Assembly (NCBI GenBank): GCA_015345905.1
Contig: JADDTR010000022.1
Location: 1 to 64,000 of the forward strand
DNA from: Aotearoamyces nothofagi
Lineage: Eukaryota; Ascomycota; Leotiomycetes; Leotiales; Tympanidaceae
Length of the DNA stretch: 64,000 nt
Direction: 5' to 3'
Part shown: in pieces, positions 54,643-64,000 of the stretch
Layout of the letters: every line of letters starts with the position of its first letter
Numbering within the stretch: position 1 is the first letter of the stretch
Notes under the pieces: generated by a model
Database searches by the model: none
What the model saw: only the letters and a program-made list of their open reading frames with translations
What the model was told of the DNA's origin: nothing
Translations under genes and position numbers: made by a program

Positions 54643-55611
54643 ATGAGTCCCTCGCTCACCCCGCCCACGGCTAAACCCCGCGTTCCCCCGTCTGGCATCT
54701 GGTGTCCAGCCGTAACGTTCTTCGACCAGGCCACCGACCGTATTGACTGGCCGGCGCAAAAAGCTTACTTCAAATACCTCTCCACCACAGGCCTGGCCGG
54801 TCTTGTCATCCTTGGGACCAATGCTGAAGCCTTCCTCCTCACAAAGGAGGAGCGTTATCAGCTGATTGCCGCCGCACGTGAAGCGGTCGGGCCCGACTTC
54901 CCCCTGATGGCAGGCGCTGGATCACACTCGACCCGGCAAAGTCTGGAATTCATCGAAGATGCAGTAAAGGCTGGTGCAGACTACCTTTTGGTACTACCAC
55001 CCGCTTATTTCGGCAAGGCGACGACAAACTCGGTGATTAAAAGATTCTTCAAGGAGATTTCGGAGAAATCGCCGTTACCAGTTGTTCTATATAATTTCCC
55101 GGGTGTTTGCAATGGGGTTGATCTGGACTCGGATCTCATCACGGCAATTGCAAGGGAGAATGGAAATGTTGTAGGCGTGAAGCTTACTTGTGGGAGTGTG
55201 GGCAAGATTACAAGGTTATCTGCTTCATTCGCACCTTCCGAATTCGCCATTTTTGGGGGCCAGTCGGACTTCTTGATCGGTGGATTGAGTTCAGGTTCTG
55301 CGGGTTGTATTGCGGCGTTTGCGAACCTCTTTCCAAAAACTGTTGTGCGAATCTACGACCTGTATCAAGCAGGAGAGTTAAAGCAGGCTTTGGCTCTCCA
55401 TCAGAAGGCAGCGCTTGCGGAGTCTCCGTGTAAGCTTGGAAGTGGGGCAACGAAATATGGTGTTTCTCTCACGTCGGCGCTTGCGGCAGGTATTGGAAAT
55501 GCGGAGGAGAAGTTGCAGCCAAGGAGGCCTTACGAACCGGCTTCTGATGCGGTGAAGAAGATTGTTGTGGACGCTATAGCGGAAGTTAAAAAGATTGAGT
55601 TGGCATTGTGA
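54643..55611 (+). CDS. DapA/DHDPS-family aldolase (4-hydroxy-2-oxoglutarate or keto-deoxy-sugar-acid aldolase type)
   Basis: Intronless, 322 aa. (beta/alpha)8 aldolase of the dihydrodipicolinate-synthase superfamily: GIWCPAVTFFD, LVILGTNAEAFLLTKEER (the usual GTTGE motif replaced by GTNAE), catalytic Tyr150 in VVLYNFPG and the Schiff-base Lys180 in VVGVKLTCG, then GSAGCIAAFANLFP. Fungi make lysine by the aminoadipate route, so a DapA function is not expected. Family alternatives are mitochondrial-type 4-hydroxy-2-oxoglutarate aldolase and 2-keto-3-deoxy-L-galactonate aldolase of galacturonate breakdown. The neighbouring glyoxylate-reductase-type gene favours the first. No mitochondrial targeting sequence is seen (the start is MSPSLTPPTAKPRVP). 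Confidence 0.88.
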   Translation: MSPSLTPPTAKPRVPPSGIWCPAVTFFDQATDRIDWPAQKAYFKYLSTTGLAGLVILGTNAEAFLLTKEERYQLIAAAREAVGPDFPLMAGAGSHSTRQSLEFIEDAVKAGADYLLVLPPAYFGKATTNSVIKRFFKEISEKSPLPVVLYNFPGVCNGVDLDSDLITAIARENGNVVGVKLTCGSVGKITRLSASFAPSEFAIFGGQSDFLIGGLSSGSAGCIAAFANLFPKTVVRIYDLYQAGELKQALALHQKAALAESPCKLGSGATKYGVSLTSALAAGIGNAEEKLQPRRPYEPASDAVKKIVVDAIAEVKKIELAL

Positions 55612-56303
55612 ATTTGCGAGCAAAACCAATGCTTGTTGCCCGTCCCACATTGTGTTAGCATCAGATAGTATCACCTCGCATAGCATTTAGATTTATAGAT
55701 AGGCTCATAGAATGCTTTCATGACATTATAAACGTTCTAGGATTACTAAGTTCTACAGAGCTTAGAGATGCGCAGATTTTTCCCATAAAGCTTTCCTGGC
55801 ATTATATACTCGAAAGTTTGACACTTACCTGCAATGCAACAGCGGATAGATGCATTGAGTCCAGGACCCACAGAGTTGAGCTCGCGACCACCCGTTCGTG
55901 CACGCGTGTCGCTGCATGATGGACTGTACAAAGCGGGGTCGCATCGCCAACAAATCAATTAATCCCCATCAACCGGACAATAAAAAGAGCTGAAAAGACA
56001 CACAACTTCCTCAGGTGAGACCACCTTGCCGTAGGTGCGTAATACCACAATGCACTGATTCGTCAAAATGCTACACGGCGTCGATTTCAAGTAAGCACTT
56101 CTCGTAGTCGGCGTGCTAGTAGCCCATGATAAGAGAGCACGCTTCTCCTCCAGATGGGGCTCTGCTGTTTCATTGCGTAGCTATCTTTCTTGGACGTGGT
56201 GGTAGTTAACAATTGCAAAGAAGCCTTATATAGCGACGAACAGACAATGTAATACCCGAGGCCGACGGCCATCTACGGCCATTTGAACATCGGGTCGGTC
56301 GCT
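55612..56303. other. Intergenic
   Basis: 3' flank of the aldolase and promoter of the next regulator gene. No supported gene. Confidence 0.45.
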
Positions 56304-59280
56304 ATGATCAACAGAACTTCTTCGAATCCGGCTCAGCGGCCAAGGATGCCAGAACGGCCGCACGCGAGATCTGGCCATCGCAATACGGCCTATCCTTACC
56401 CTTACAGCATCCCGAGCTCTTCAGCAGCCTCGTCGAATGGCCCATCGAGGCATCTATCAAGGACACTAAGTCATAATGATCATCCACAGCTCCAGGTGGA
56501 ATCAAATAACCTAGAACACCTGGATTTCTTCAATATCGAAGGTGTTATAGCAGCAGAATCAACCATGGACCTCGGAAACCAGAACGACGATACTTACATG
56601 GATTGGACTTCGATTTTCCCTTCGTTGATATCTGGTGGTACAAGCCCACGCGAATATGCCATTTCTCAGTCAGTTTCTCCGTATGATGGGTTCTTACTAG
56701 AAAATACGTTATCGTCTCAACGGTCGCCCGAGTCGCAGTCGCTAGACATTTCAACGCCCAGTAGGAGCCAGGTGAATATCAACTTCAGTGACTTTCTGTC
56801 AGATAGGATATCGGGGACAACTGGAACTACTGATATTGCCTCTCAGGATACCCCAGAAACACTTGCTTCGTCATTTGCCGATCCTATTCCAATGATGACA
56901 GATCCTTCTGTGTATGGTTCACCAGGAAGCTGGAGCGAGGTGAATCGAGACCTCAAGCTTCAGTGTACGTTAATCTAATCCTCTTTGGTCGAATATCCAG
57001 TCCAGAAGATTGCAATATGAGGTAATATAGGATAATGACCAGTGGTGGCTATTATCCACTACCGAAGCTTTTCTATCTTGTGTTTAGGAAAATTGCCAAC
57101 CTTATCCATGATGGCAGTGTTGACCAGTGTGGTTCGTAGGTGACTACTTCCCGCCCGAATATCGAAACTTACCACGCTACGACTATGATAACTCAGAAGT
57201 CGCATTTCAATATTCGCAAGAACACCCAATCGAGAGCAGCTCGCCATCCAACCTCGTCGCTTTGGGCAGTAACCCCTGGGGAAATAATGATTTGCCCTTT
57301 AACGACCTTGAATTCTGGCAAAACCCCCTAGTTCAAGATCCTCAGAACAGTGATGCGCAACTCCAGATCCCATGGAACTCCGAAGGTTTTCCATCGAGAA
57401 TATGCGTACAGGAAGCAACACCAGCCATAATCGCATTTGCACCAGATCCTGGAATTCCATTCCACATACATCAAGCACAAGAAAAACACTTGACATCCTG
57501 GCCAACAGGACTTCCAGCCTATGGGCCAGAGCCAGTCCATAGTAGAGCACAGAATGATTACAAGCAAAGCCAGCGACATTCTGACGAAGACCATAAGGCC
57601 ATACTACAACAACAGCTCGATCAGCACTCGCATGTGTTCTCCACCAACCCTGCAGTTGAGATACCCACATATCATAGAGGTCGAAGAGGGCCACTTACGG
57701 CAGAGGAAAGAGAAAACACCTTGACAGTGCGTAAGCAACGTGCATGTTGGGTATGTCATCTTTCCAAAACCAAAGTATGTATCCCAGTAGATCGTCCTTC
57801 AGTGTACGAATCGGAATTAATAGCTGTTAAAAGTGTTCTCCATGCTCGCCCGGTTCGCCATGCGAAAAATGTACCGAACTTGCAGGAAAGAGAAGATTCT
57901 ACCGTATGCCTTGCTTCAACGATAACATAGAATCGCTATTCGAATTTTTGATACCGGGTATGATTCCAAACGCTCCTTGGCTACCACGTGCGAGAATAGG
58001 CTGACTTGAGTAGATTTCCTTATGGGCCACTTCACTGTAGCAAATGTTGAGTCCTTTATAAATGAGCATGCTTCTGGCTGGGGAACTTCTGAATTCGTTG
58101 TGCGAATGAGCTGGGGTTATCCACGACTTCTTAGAACGACTGTTGTTCCATTACACATGCGCAACGAACAATCCGAAATAGGATATAATCACCAAGCAAT
58201 TCGTGAGAAGGCCGGTCGACCTGCAACCTTAGTCCGAAGGAAGAGTCCGCCATTGGGGATTCCATTGGCAAATATGGATGGTATGGAGAAGAAATACCGG
58301 CAATACACTCAGGAAATCGTAAAAAATGGTCTGCCCGATTATATTTCCGTTGCTTATCGCGGTCAACATTCGAATATGCCTGAGAGACTCCTGGATGCGG
58401 TTTGCCAGTGGTATTTGAGCGGCCAAGCGGAGGATAAAGAAGTAAGCATTGGGTGGGAGTCTTCCAAATAGCAATCAGAGCTAACCTTCCATAGTGTGTT
58501 CTTCTGCGCGAGGCTATTGAAATCCATGTAACTGCTTCCATACTCGAACGAAGCCTCATCCTCGACAATGAATCGATAAACAACGTGCAAGCACATTTGA
58601 GCCAGGAATTTCATAACCGTTCTGCCCCAAGATGTGCGCAACGGCAGATTAAATTGGCATTTTACATGCTTCAACGTCAACGAATCGTGGATGTTCTCGA
58701 AAAATGGGGGAAACTGATGCGCAACAAACCTGGCTGCAATACAAATTGGGCAGCGACATTTTGTATTTTTATCATATTGACACTGGTCATGGATAAAACG
58801 ATCGAAGCTGCATACAGGGCATGCGAAAGTAGGATACAAAACAAGGGTCGTGATATAAAGGCCGAAAGAGATAAATTTAAGGAGCTCGTGAGATTGATGG
58901 AAAGGGAGCTCTTCGAGAGGTGCAAGGAGATATTTCACTGCCGGTACAAAACGCAGAAGGGCGAGAAAGGGCGTTTTAACCCAATTCAAGATGGAATTAA
59001 TGCGTGGCGTAGTCAGCAGCAGCCTGATGACAAGACTCGGAGGCTGCTTGGGGATGTATGCGGCATAATGCGCGATTTCGTTATTACTGGTAAGTGTCTA
59101 TTCGTGTTCGCCTGTGCCAGACGCCCGACGTGCGCTGTGTCTGACTTTTTGCTAGGCGTGCCAGGGCGAGAGACGGGCACGACAGGGCCTTCATGCGAAC
59201 CTCAGCAGGAACAGGAGGAAATTGGGTATACGAACCTCGGGCGATTGGCCACTATTTTCCTCGGTGTATTTTGGAAGTAA
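56304..59280 (+). CDS. Large transcription-factor-like protein with internal Cys cluster
   Basis: Exons 56304-56964, 57140-57774, 57834-57957, 58014-58441, 58495-59089 and 59156-59280, in frame, 855 aa. Residues 1-400 are Ser/Pro/Gln-rich and disordered, as in activation regions. The Cys cluster is internal (~420-460): RKQRACWVCHLSKTK, then CSPCSPGSPCEKC and a later RMPC, with an intron exactly inside it. The spacing C-x2-C-x6-C-x8-C-x2-C-x13-C departs from the classical Zn2Cys6 pattern. A KCSPCSPGSPC-like core does occur in some fungal proteins with mid-sequence clusters. The following ~380 residues, with GRPATLVRRKSPP and a long helical CESRIQNKGRD segment, match no family I know. A regulatory role is inferred from the cluster. 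Confidence 0.75.
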
Positions 59281-61800
59281 TTGTAGCCCTGACCTATGAC
59301 CTAGGATTGGCGTTGACGGCTTCGTGGCGCAACTTGGTTCGTCAGTTCCCAGCACCATATGTATTCTTAACTTTTCTCGAGCGGCGCTGGTGGGTCAAGA
59401 GGTGTCTCGGAGTGTAAGTAGGTATCGTTTAACGTCGCGCACCGCCAGGCCGCAGGTCCAATATAAGCCTATAGTTCGTAAGATATTACCAGGCACTGCT
59501 GTTCTAGCACAGCACTGAGGCTTTTGGATGAAGGAGTGTAGCCTCACGCAATAGGCACAGTGGCCTTTGGGTAGCCACCACGGCTGGAGAAGGAAGGAAA
59601 GGAAGAGGTGGGTGAAGTGTCGCTCGGTGAACAAGTTGGTAAAGACTCCCAGAATATATAGCGGCCTCTTTCAACCTAGGAGCTTGTAAGAGGGAGGGCC
59701 GGTGTGGCAGCGTGGCGAGTGTGGCAGAATGCTTGCCATCCTCATCAGATCAGAGGTACAGTACCAAGTTTGTGTAATTCACGGCCGATAGGATGTGGCC
59801 ATGCCAGAACGGCGCTCGTTCCCAGTGCAATCGGGATAATGCAGTACTGTACAGTAATAGCCATGGATCAGGATACACCCAGCTTGGTGGAGGCCCATAG
59901 AGAGAAGCTGTCACAGCTGCATCGGCAACTGCTATAGAAGTCGCAGAATCGGGGCTTACATCGTGAAGGATCGTAAATCGTGCATACACTGGGCTCCACA
60001 TCTCCAGCTAGGGGCTGTGGTTCACGCACGCACAACTGCCTATTTTTGAGATGCATCCACCGCTTCTGCAGGTCCCAGGTCCCAAGTGCCGGTGCCAGGC
60101 TCTCCAGCAGACAGGCCAACGTCAGCGGGCATCAGACAGAACGTCAAACAGAACATTGTGTGTACAGTACAGTACAGAGCATACCCAAGGTACCCTGGCT
60201 CGCGTGCCGTCGCCCGTCACTAGAGAGCCTTATTGTCTTGCTGCGTCGCGATGACTCAAGGCTTCCCAGCGGCCGGTAGGTAGACTGGTAAGGTGTCGCC
60301 CGACAGAGTGACGGAATGGCGTTCGGTGTGGTTGTGGCTATGGCGATGGCGATGGCCAGGAGAGCCAAGTGGCAAAACGTACCGTACGGTACGTACGCAC
60401 GTACGAACGAACGAGCAAGTCCAGGTGGCAGGCCATGCGGTGAGGACGGTGAGGGAGGTGAGGGAGATGAGGTCTCGCCGGAGGCCTCATCCTCACCGTG
60501 GTGGAGCAGCCCAGTTATGCCCACTTAACGTCCCCACGATGCCGGCGTTGGCAGGCTGCTGGCTGTAATTGCCATCGCCCCAAGCATGCGAAATAGCCTG
60601 GACACGCGCAAATGCGCTAAAAAGATGAAGAAATGGGTACCTTAGCGGCGTACGGTTATAGTGCTGGATGTGCTAAATTCGGCCTGTCACTCCCTACCAG
60701 CACGCCCAGCGCAGGCGGATCAGGCTTCCACAGCGGCATGGAAGCTGCAGAGAAGCCTTGGTGCGCCCCAACGAGCCGAGCACGGGCAGCCATCCACAGG
60801 CCCCAGGACCCGTCGTTCCGCCCTGCGTTCTACAGTGCAGTGCAGTCCGGTGCGGTGCAGTACAGTACTTGCTTAGTACTGTGCTGAAGTAAGTACTGTG
60901 CTGTACTCCTGTCCTGTACTGTACTGTAGCCCCTACAGGGACCCTACAGGGACCCTACAGCGCTGGGCGTCCAGGCACGCCAGGCAGCCGTGTCGACTGA
61001 TGGGAGCCGACGGGAGTCCTCGCCTTGCGGCATTTGATTGGCTCCTGTTCCTCGAGCCTCTGAGAACGCATCCTGTCCCCGTGTGGATTCGGCCTCGCCA
61101 GTCGCTCGTTCAAGACATCGCCCTTCCAGACCCCGTGGACCACTGCTGTTCCTGTCATCATAGCCTGCTGCTATGGCACGAGTTTGCGTACGAGGACCGA
61201 CCGCAAATAATAAGAATCATGCATTTCACAACCAGCTTGTCCTGTACCAAGACTTTGCAGCGATATCCACAGTACTCTGCGCTCTACGCTTTTACGCCCG
61301 CGCCTCGCTGATGATCGCCGTCCCCGAGGACCAACTACGAGCTACCTATGGTCCGCCAGCAAACAATACGAGGTGCCTTGCCAGAAGCCCATCCGTCTTA
61401 GCGGGCTGGCTGCTTATGCTTTCACTGTGTGCTTGTAGCGAGCGCAATAGTGAGCTGTGCTGGAAAGCTGTGAGCCGAGCCATAAATATGCCTCAGTGGC
61501 GATTAATGAGAGAGCGGACAGTCTCTAAGCCCTGCAATTATACTTAAACCGCTTGATATGGCGTTTGTTCATGGAGCAGTGCCCATTAGCTGCCCTACAA
61601 TCGACCTTTGACATATTTTCCGAGACTGCTCACCGGAGTGTGTACTATTCAAACGCTCTTATAAGAGGCCTCCACCCACCTCTTCCTTCTTAAATACCAC
61701 CGCCGCCACCACAGAAATAATACACAGCTACCCTCATCTACAAAGACACCGTCCTTAACCAAAGCCAGCCGTTACACTCAACCTCAAAAATTCTCCTGAA
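59281..61800. other. 2.5-kb gene-poor, simple-sequence-rich stretch
   Basis: No gene is supported. CpG and GC are higher than upstream. The region is rich in GTAC/CAGTAC words: a 14-bp palindrome GTACCGTACGGTAC near 60380-60395, ACGTACG and AACG runs at 60395-60415, CAGTACAGTACAG near 60165, and a CAGTAC/GTACTG inverted array at ~60,835-60,935. A CAGGGACCCTA tandem follows at ~60,940. The final ~120 bp is pyrimidine/ACC-rich like a promoter or leader. Confidence 0.5.
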
Positions 61801-62063
61801 ATGTCGTCCTCATCACACTACACCCCATCAGTCATGACCAGCTTAGACAGCCATGCACCACCCAAAGAGTGGGAGTCAGACAACGGTATGAATGAACATG
61901 ATGTCTGCCTCCTGGCCCCTCTCACTGACGATATAAACAGATTACGGCGACTAAGGAAGTTGATTCTATGTCCACATGGCATATCTACTGTTCTGGTAAG
62001 CTTGCGATGTTTTCCATATGCCGTATCACCGAGTCATCTCAGGTACGCCTGTGGCTGTTGTGA
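61801..62063 (+). CDS. Possible small protein, unknown function (weak call)
   Basis: ATG at 61801 follows a leader typical of expressed fungal genes (CCACCTCTTCCTTC, then CCACCGCCGCCACCACAG). Exon 1 is 61801-61995; a good intron (GTAAGC...TCTCAG, 61996-62042) leads to a short terminal exon, 62043-62063. The 71-aa product (MSSSSHYTPSVMTSLDSHAP...) contains a basic RLRRLRKLILC segment and matches no family I know. It could instead be the 5' end of a longer gene or an upstream open frame. Confidence 0.35.
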
Positions 62064-63947
62064 TTTGTGACGTAGTGTACGCACCATTGCGCCCCAGTAC
62101 ATCTTCACTCGCCACACTTTATCTCCTCGCAAGGGGATGATCTCGACAGCTCCTGGGCCTGCTTGGGGTCATTGATCATCATCACCACCATCGCGTGTAT
62201 CCCGCCGGCGTCTCTGAAACAAAGTCTGACTTTCTGGTCATCGTCATCGTCGTCGCACGTGTAGTTGCCATCGCTAACCATACTTATGTACCAGAACGAT
62301 CGGCCCTTCGCAACGATGCATCGCATTCGAGATCGCATTCGAGATTACATTTAATACCACATTCGAGACCGCTTCCTGTACCCCAACACTATTGTACATT
62401 ATTAGAGAGCTAGAAGAAGCTCAACACCACTGTCACTTCCACGCATCGCTGTATCTTTTCGCATCACTTTCGAACTTCCCCGAACACACTCAGCGGTTAT
62501 CGCCAGTACTGGCCACCAGCGGCGATGGTTTGGTTCCAGGGCGTCGTACGGCTGGCTACGGCGACGTTTGGAGGGACCAGGGCAATCGCACCTTGGCGGC
62601 TAGTGGAGCTCGTCACTGAGCCAGAACGTTAAAGGCACCTTTCCCGGCACTGCTTATCTACGGTAGGCCGCTCTCGCATGCGATGGGCTGCCACCTCTAC
62701 TTTGTACGAATACTGGCTACATAGAATATAGACCGTTATAGAATTAATTGATTACTGTTGGACACGTACACTTACAGCACCACCTCAATGAGCAGACTGA
62801 GTTCGCGCGAAATGTGGCTATGGCCATTCATAAATGAACGTTGCTTTTTTCTGAGCACACCAACTCGCCCGTTCAAACGAGATTGGCTGGCTAGATCTAC
62901 AGTGAATATACATAGTAACATAGATGCACGGATGCCCTTCCTCTGCAGAGACTCGGACCCCGGGAGTGCCCATCACAGGAAGTTAGTGGGCCCGGAGCGC
63001 TGATGCCATGGACTATTGGATCTCTCGGGGTCTTTACCATGTCGAGGAATGCGGAATCGAGTATGTCGGCACAGAACCGGGCCAGCTACTCACGGTCCGT
63101 GAAGAACCAAGTCGTGGCGTGGACAGGATAGGATACGAGAGTTCCTCGTTGAGCCGTTCTTGGTCCAGGTGCCGCAATGCAGACGGTTGAATCTGCCCAG
63201 ACTGCCCTTCCCTTCCCCATAGGCTCTCCCTGCTGGTGAGGCCGGTCTGGCTCGAGACGGTGTCGCGATCGATGCTGAGATCCGGCCTCCCAGGCCGACT
63301 TCGAAAATGATGGCCACAACGTAGATGATGATTTCCTCCCGTCTGCCGTTCCTTGCACGTCGCTATTCCGCATGATGCAGCCAAATATACACGTCGCTGT
63401 GCATGATTCGCACAGTGTGCTCTCGCTTCCCCTCAAAGCTGCCGGCCCAGACATGGACGGATCGAGATAGCGATACAACTAACAGGCAATGCCTACCCTG
63501 CCTGTGCAGATCATTGAGATATTCCGCCCCTCCCCGCGAATTGCGAGTTGCAGGCCCAGCAGGGTCGGAAAACTGGGCCGCGGCATTTCGCGATATGGCG
63601 GCGGCTGGAGGCGCCGGAATGCTTTGCAGTAGAGAGCTGTGGCACGACCGTTGTGGTAATGCTTGTCGGCAGGTGTTACCTGCGCTGGGGGGGCTTGGGA
63701 TAGGAGGCGCTGGGAGGCGCCGGAGCGAAAATTAGGCTTAAACGCCCGAGGGGGCCGTTGGCACTCTATAATCCAGCCTCCGCCTCCTTCTTCTTCTTCC
63801 CACGCCTTGGGTTCCTGACGAGTGCGACTGTCATCTTCGCGACAATGGATACAATGCGATATACGGATCTTTGACCAGAGTACAGACTGCTGCTCGGCCG
63901 CTTCTCCTGTGCTGGCCCGGCTGACTGTTTGCTTTGGGCGTTTCCCA
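62064..63947. other. 1.9-kb gene-poor stretch
   Basis: No gene could be supported. Contains ATCATCATCACC and GTCATCGTCATCGTCGTC simple stretches (62,170-62,260) and a CATTCGAGA repeat (62,326-62,370). Open frames on both strands at 63,030-63,480 lack domains. The last 200 bp has a CCTCCTTCTTCTTCTTCCCA tract, promoter-like for the frame starting at 63948. Confidence 0.45.
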
Positions 63948-64000
63948 ATGGAGCAATATAACCCGGATCTCTTGGCTGAACTGGGCGGCTTCGACGATAC
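63948..64000 (+). CDS. Possible gene start, truncated by window end
   Basis: ATG at 63948 opens MEQYNPDLLAELGGFDD, an acidic, protein-like start, after a pyrimidine-rich promoter-like region. Only 17 complete codons are visible, so neither identity nor reality can be established. Confidence 0.3.
   Translation, partial: MEQYNPDLLAELGGFDD

Overview
The window is nuclear DNA of a filamentous ascomycete (Pezizomycotina). The support is many short introns (about 45-80 nt, GTRNGT donors, CTRAC-like branch sites, YAG acceptors) and families typical of that group: a HET-domain protein, a LaeA-like methyltransferase, a 2EXR protein, an RTA1 protein, a DUF7908 protein, two Zn-cluster regulators and a Mbp1-type APSES factor. 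A Leotiomycete is possible, but the sequence alone does not fix the class.

Layout. 1-7,950 is an AT-rich island, almost without CpG, that looks RIP-mutated. It holds three copies of a ~280-bp repeat, an unidentified mobile-element fossil, several minisatellites and two single-N joins flanked by duplicated sequence (assembly seams). Normal base composition returns at ~7,950. 8,412-10,003 is a PD-(D/E)XK nuclease-like gene. 10,927-12,690 holds decayed genes and a ~78-bp tandem repeat. 12,983-17,541 has a LaeA-like methyltransferase and a secreted Ser/Thr-rich DUF7908 protein. After ~2.9 kb without a convincing gene come a HET-domain gene (20,419-22,917) and a GH31 glycosidase pseudogene (23,150-24,493).

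24,871-47,458 is ordinary, gene-dense core sequence: spermidine/diamine-type acetyltransferase, Cup1-like LYR protein, Mbp1-type cell-cycle regulator, mitochondrial PDK/BCKDK-type kinase, I9 proteinase inhibitor, RTA1 membrane protein, GPI-anchored GH128 glucanase, 2EXR protein, queuine tRNA-ribosyltransferase, GT25 glycosyltransferase, a single-pass surface protein and a short-chain dehydrogenase.

50,207-55,611 looks like a small catabolic cluster. A glyoxylate/hydroxypyruvate-reductase-type dehydrogenase and a Zn2Cys6 regulator lie on the minus strand. A DapA-family aldolase is divergent from the regulator across a ~350-bp promoter. If the aldolase cleaves 4-hydroxy-2-oxoglutarate, it would make the glyoxylate that the dehydrogenase could reduce. 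A second regulator, with an unusual internal Cys cluster, follows (56,304-59,280). The last 4.7 kb is GC-richer, simple in sequence and poor in genes, and a gene may start at the right edge.

Exon structures were read by eye from splice signals and frame continuity. No alignment or database search was run.
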